In this document: piece by piece, positions 5,385-5,795 of the stretch
Layout of the letters: each line of letters begins with the position of its first letter
Position numbering within the stretch: the first letter of the stretch is position 1
Source: Desulfobacterales bacterium
GTDB taxonomy: Bacteria > Desulfobacterota > Desulfobulbia > Desulfobulbales > BM004
DNA length: 5,795 bases
Reading direction: 5' to 3'
Assembly: GCA_012974315.1 (NCBI GenBank)
Contig: JAAXQI010000244.1
Coordinates: forward strand, 1 to 5,795
Program-made: the position numbers and the translations under genes
The notes under the pieces: model-generated
What the model saw: only the letters and a program-made list of their open reading frames with translations
Told to the model about the DNA's origin: nothing
The model's database searches: none

Positions 5385-5795
5385 TGACAAGGGCAACGCC
5401 CCTTATTACAGGAATGCCATTCGCCACAGGATCATCATCCAGGGACATATATCCTTCATCAAAATTGACCTCTGAACCGTTTACAAGAGCAACACCACGC
5501 ACGATCTCGGTCATGCTTACAAAGGGCCTATCGTTCACCAGCGCGACTCCCCTGATAAGAGAACCACCATTTACAAGCTGCTCACCGGCCACATAAACCG
5601 TGGTATCTGCGCTCTCACCTTCACCCACTACATCTACCTTCACTTCTACACCATTTACCAGGGCAATACCCCTGAGCATGGTTACGCCATTGACCAGTGC
5701 AGTGCCTCTGATCATTGGAATACCGTTTACCAGGGCAACACCCCGAACCAGCGCAATTTCATTGGTAAGAGCATCAGTATGCTCCTGTTGAACAC
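5365..5795 (-). CDS. 3' end of a repeat protein with IRGVALVNG-type repeats (partial)
   Basis: The reading frame is open to the window edge, giving 142 visible residues ending at TAA (5367-5365); the 5' end lies beyond 5795. The protein carries six copies of a (I/V/L)RG(V/T/I)ALVNG motif. Three are in strict 12-residue tandem at the visible start, and three are spread between acidic linkers such as VDVVGEGESADTT and FDEGYMSLDDD. Half-copies (QLVNG, PVANG) lie between them. Such VNG-rich repeats recall the C-terminal parts of large secreted adhesin-like proteins with MBG or haemagglutinin-type domains, but that is from memory and unproven here. There are no cysteines or hydrophobic segments in the visible part. 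The internal ATG at 5715 is a repeat residue, not a likely start. It overlaps the start of the cyclase-like gene, so the two are likely one operon. Confidence 0.82.
   Translation of the reverse strand, partial: VQQEHTDALTNEIALVRGVALVNGIPMIRGTALVNGVTMLRGIALVNGVEVKVDVVGEGESADTTVYVAGEQLVNGGSLIRGVALVNDRPFVSMTEIVRGVALVNGSEVNFDEGYMSLDDDPVANGIPVIRGVALVNGLNTR
5644..5751 (-). repeat. 36-bp coding tandem repeat (3 copies)
   Basis: Three head-to-tail 36-bp units (5751-5716, 5715-5680, 5679-5644 on the - strand) encode 12-residue repeats with the core RG-x-ALVNG. Single further cores occur near 5559-5530, 5505-5476 and 5409-5380, the last overlapping the start of the cyclase-like gene. The DNA copies have diverged mostly at third positions, which suggests selection on the peptide. 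Confidence 0.8.

Overview
The window looks like a chromosomal stretch from a sulfate-reducing or related anaerobic bacterium of the Desulfobacterota (old Deltaproteobacteria, Desulfobacterales-like). The main clue is a small periplasmic tetraheme cytochrome whose histidine and CxxCH order matches classical cytochrome c3. GC content is moderate, and the other genes (YbdG-type MscS channel, SPOR-less RlpA lipoprotein, class III cyclase-like protein, 'VRGVALVNG' repeat protein) fit a Gram-negative host. The assignment is an inference; there is no rRNA or marker gene here.

Layout: (1) 1-124 is a leader made largely of degenerate 7-bp repeats. (2) 125-1372 (+) is a 415-aa MscS/YbdG-family mechanosensitive channel. 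(3) 1373-1719 is a non-coding stretch between two converging genes, almost entirely a mosaic of degenerate heptad arrays in both orientations plus a 57-bp tandem duplication. (4) 1720-2439 (-) is an RlpA-family lipoprotein. (5) 2493-2529 is a strong intrinsic terminator, and 2564-2947 (-) is the c3-type cytochrome, with its own Shine-Dalgarno sequence and a promoter candidate at 3009-3036. (6) 3054-5384 (-) encodes a large soluble protein with about 500 residues of mostly helical, unrecognised sequence followed by a divergent but recognisable class III adenylate/guanylate cyclase-homology domain. (7) 5365-5795 (-) is the 3' end of a gene whose product is built of a 12-residue IRGVALVNG-type repeat. 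It overlaps the cyclase-like gene by about 20 bp and runs off the window.

The repeat protein and the cyclase-like gene are probably co-transcribed and translationally coupled. The cytochrome and rlpA appear to be separate units: the cytochrome has its own promoter candidate and a terminator, and rlpA lies beyond that terminator. The most unusual features are the heptad-repeat mosaic flanking mscS, in which neighbouring copies differ by exactly one 7-bp unit, and the cyclase-like protein that keeps four of the key catalytic positions behind a large unknown N-terminal region.
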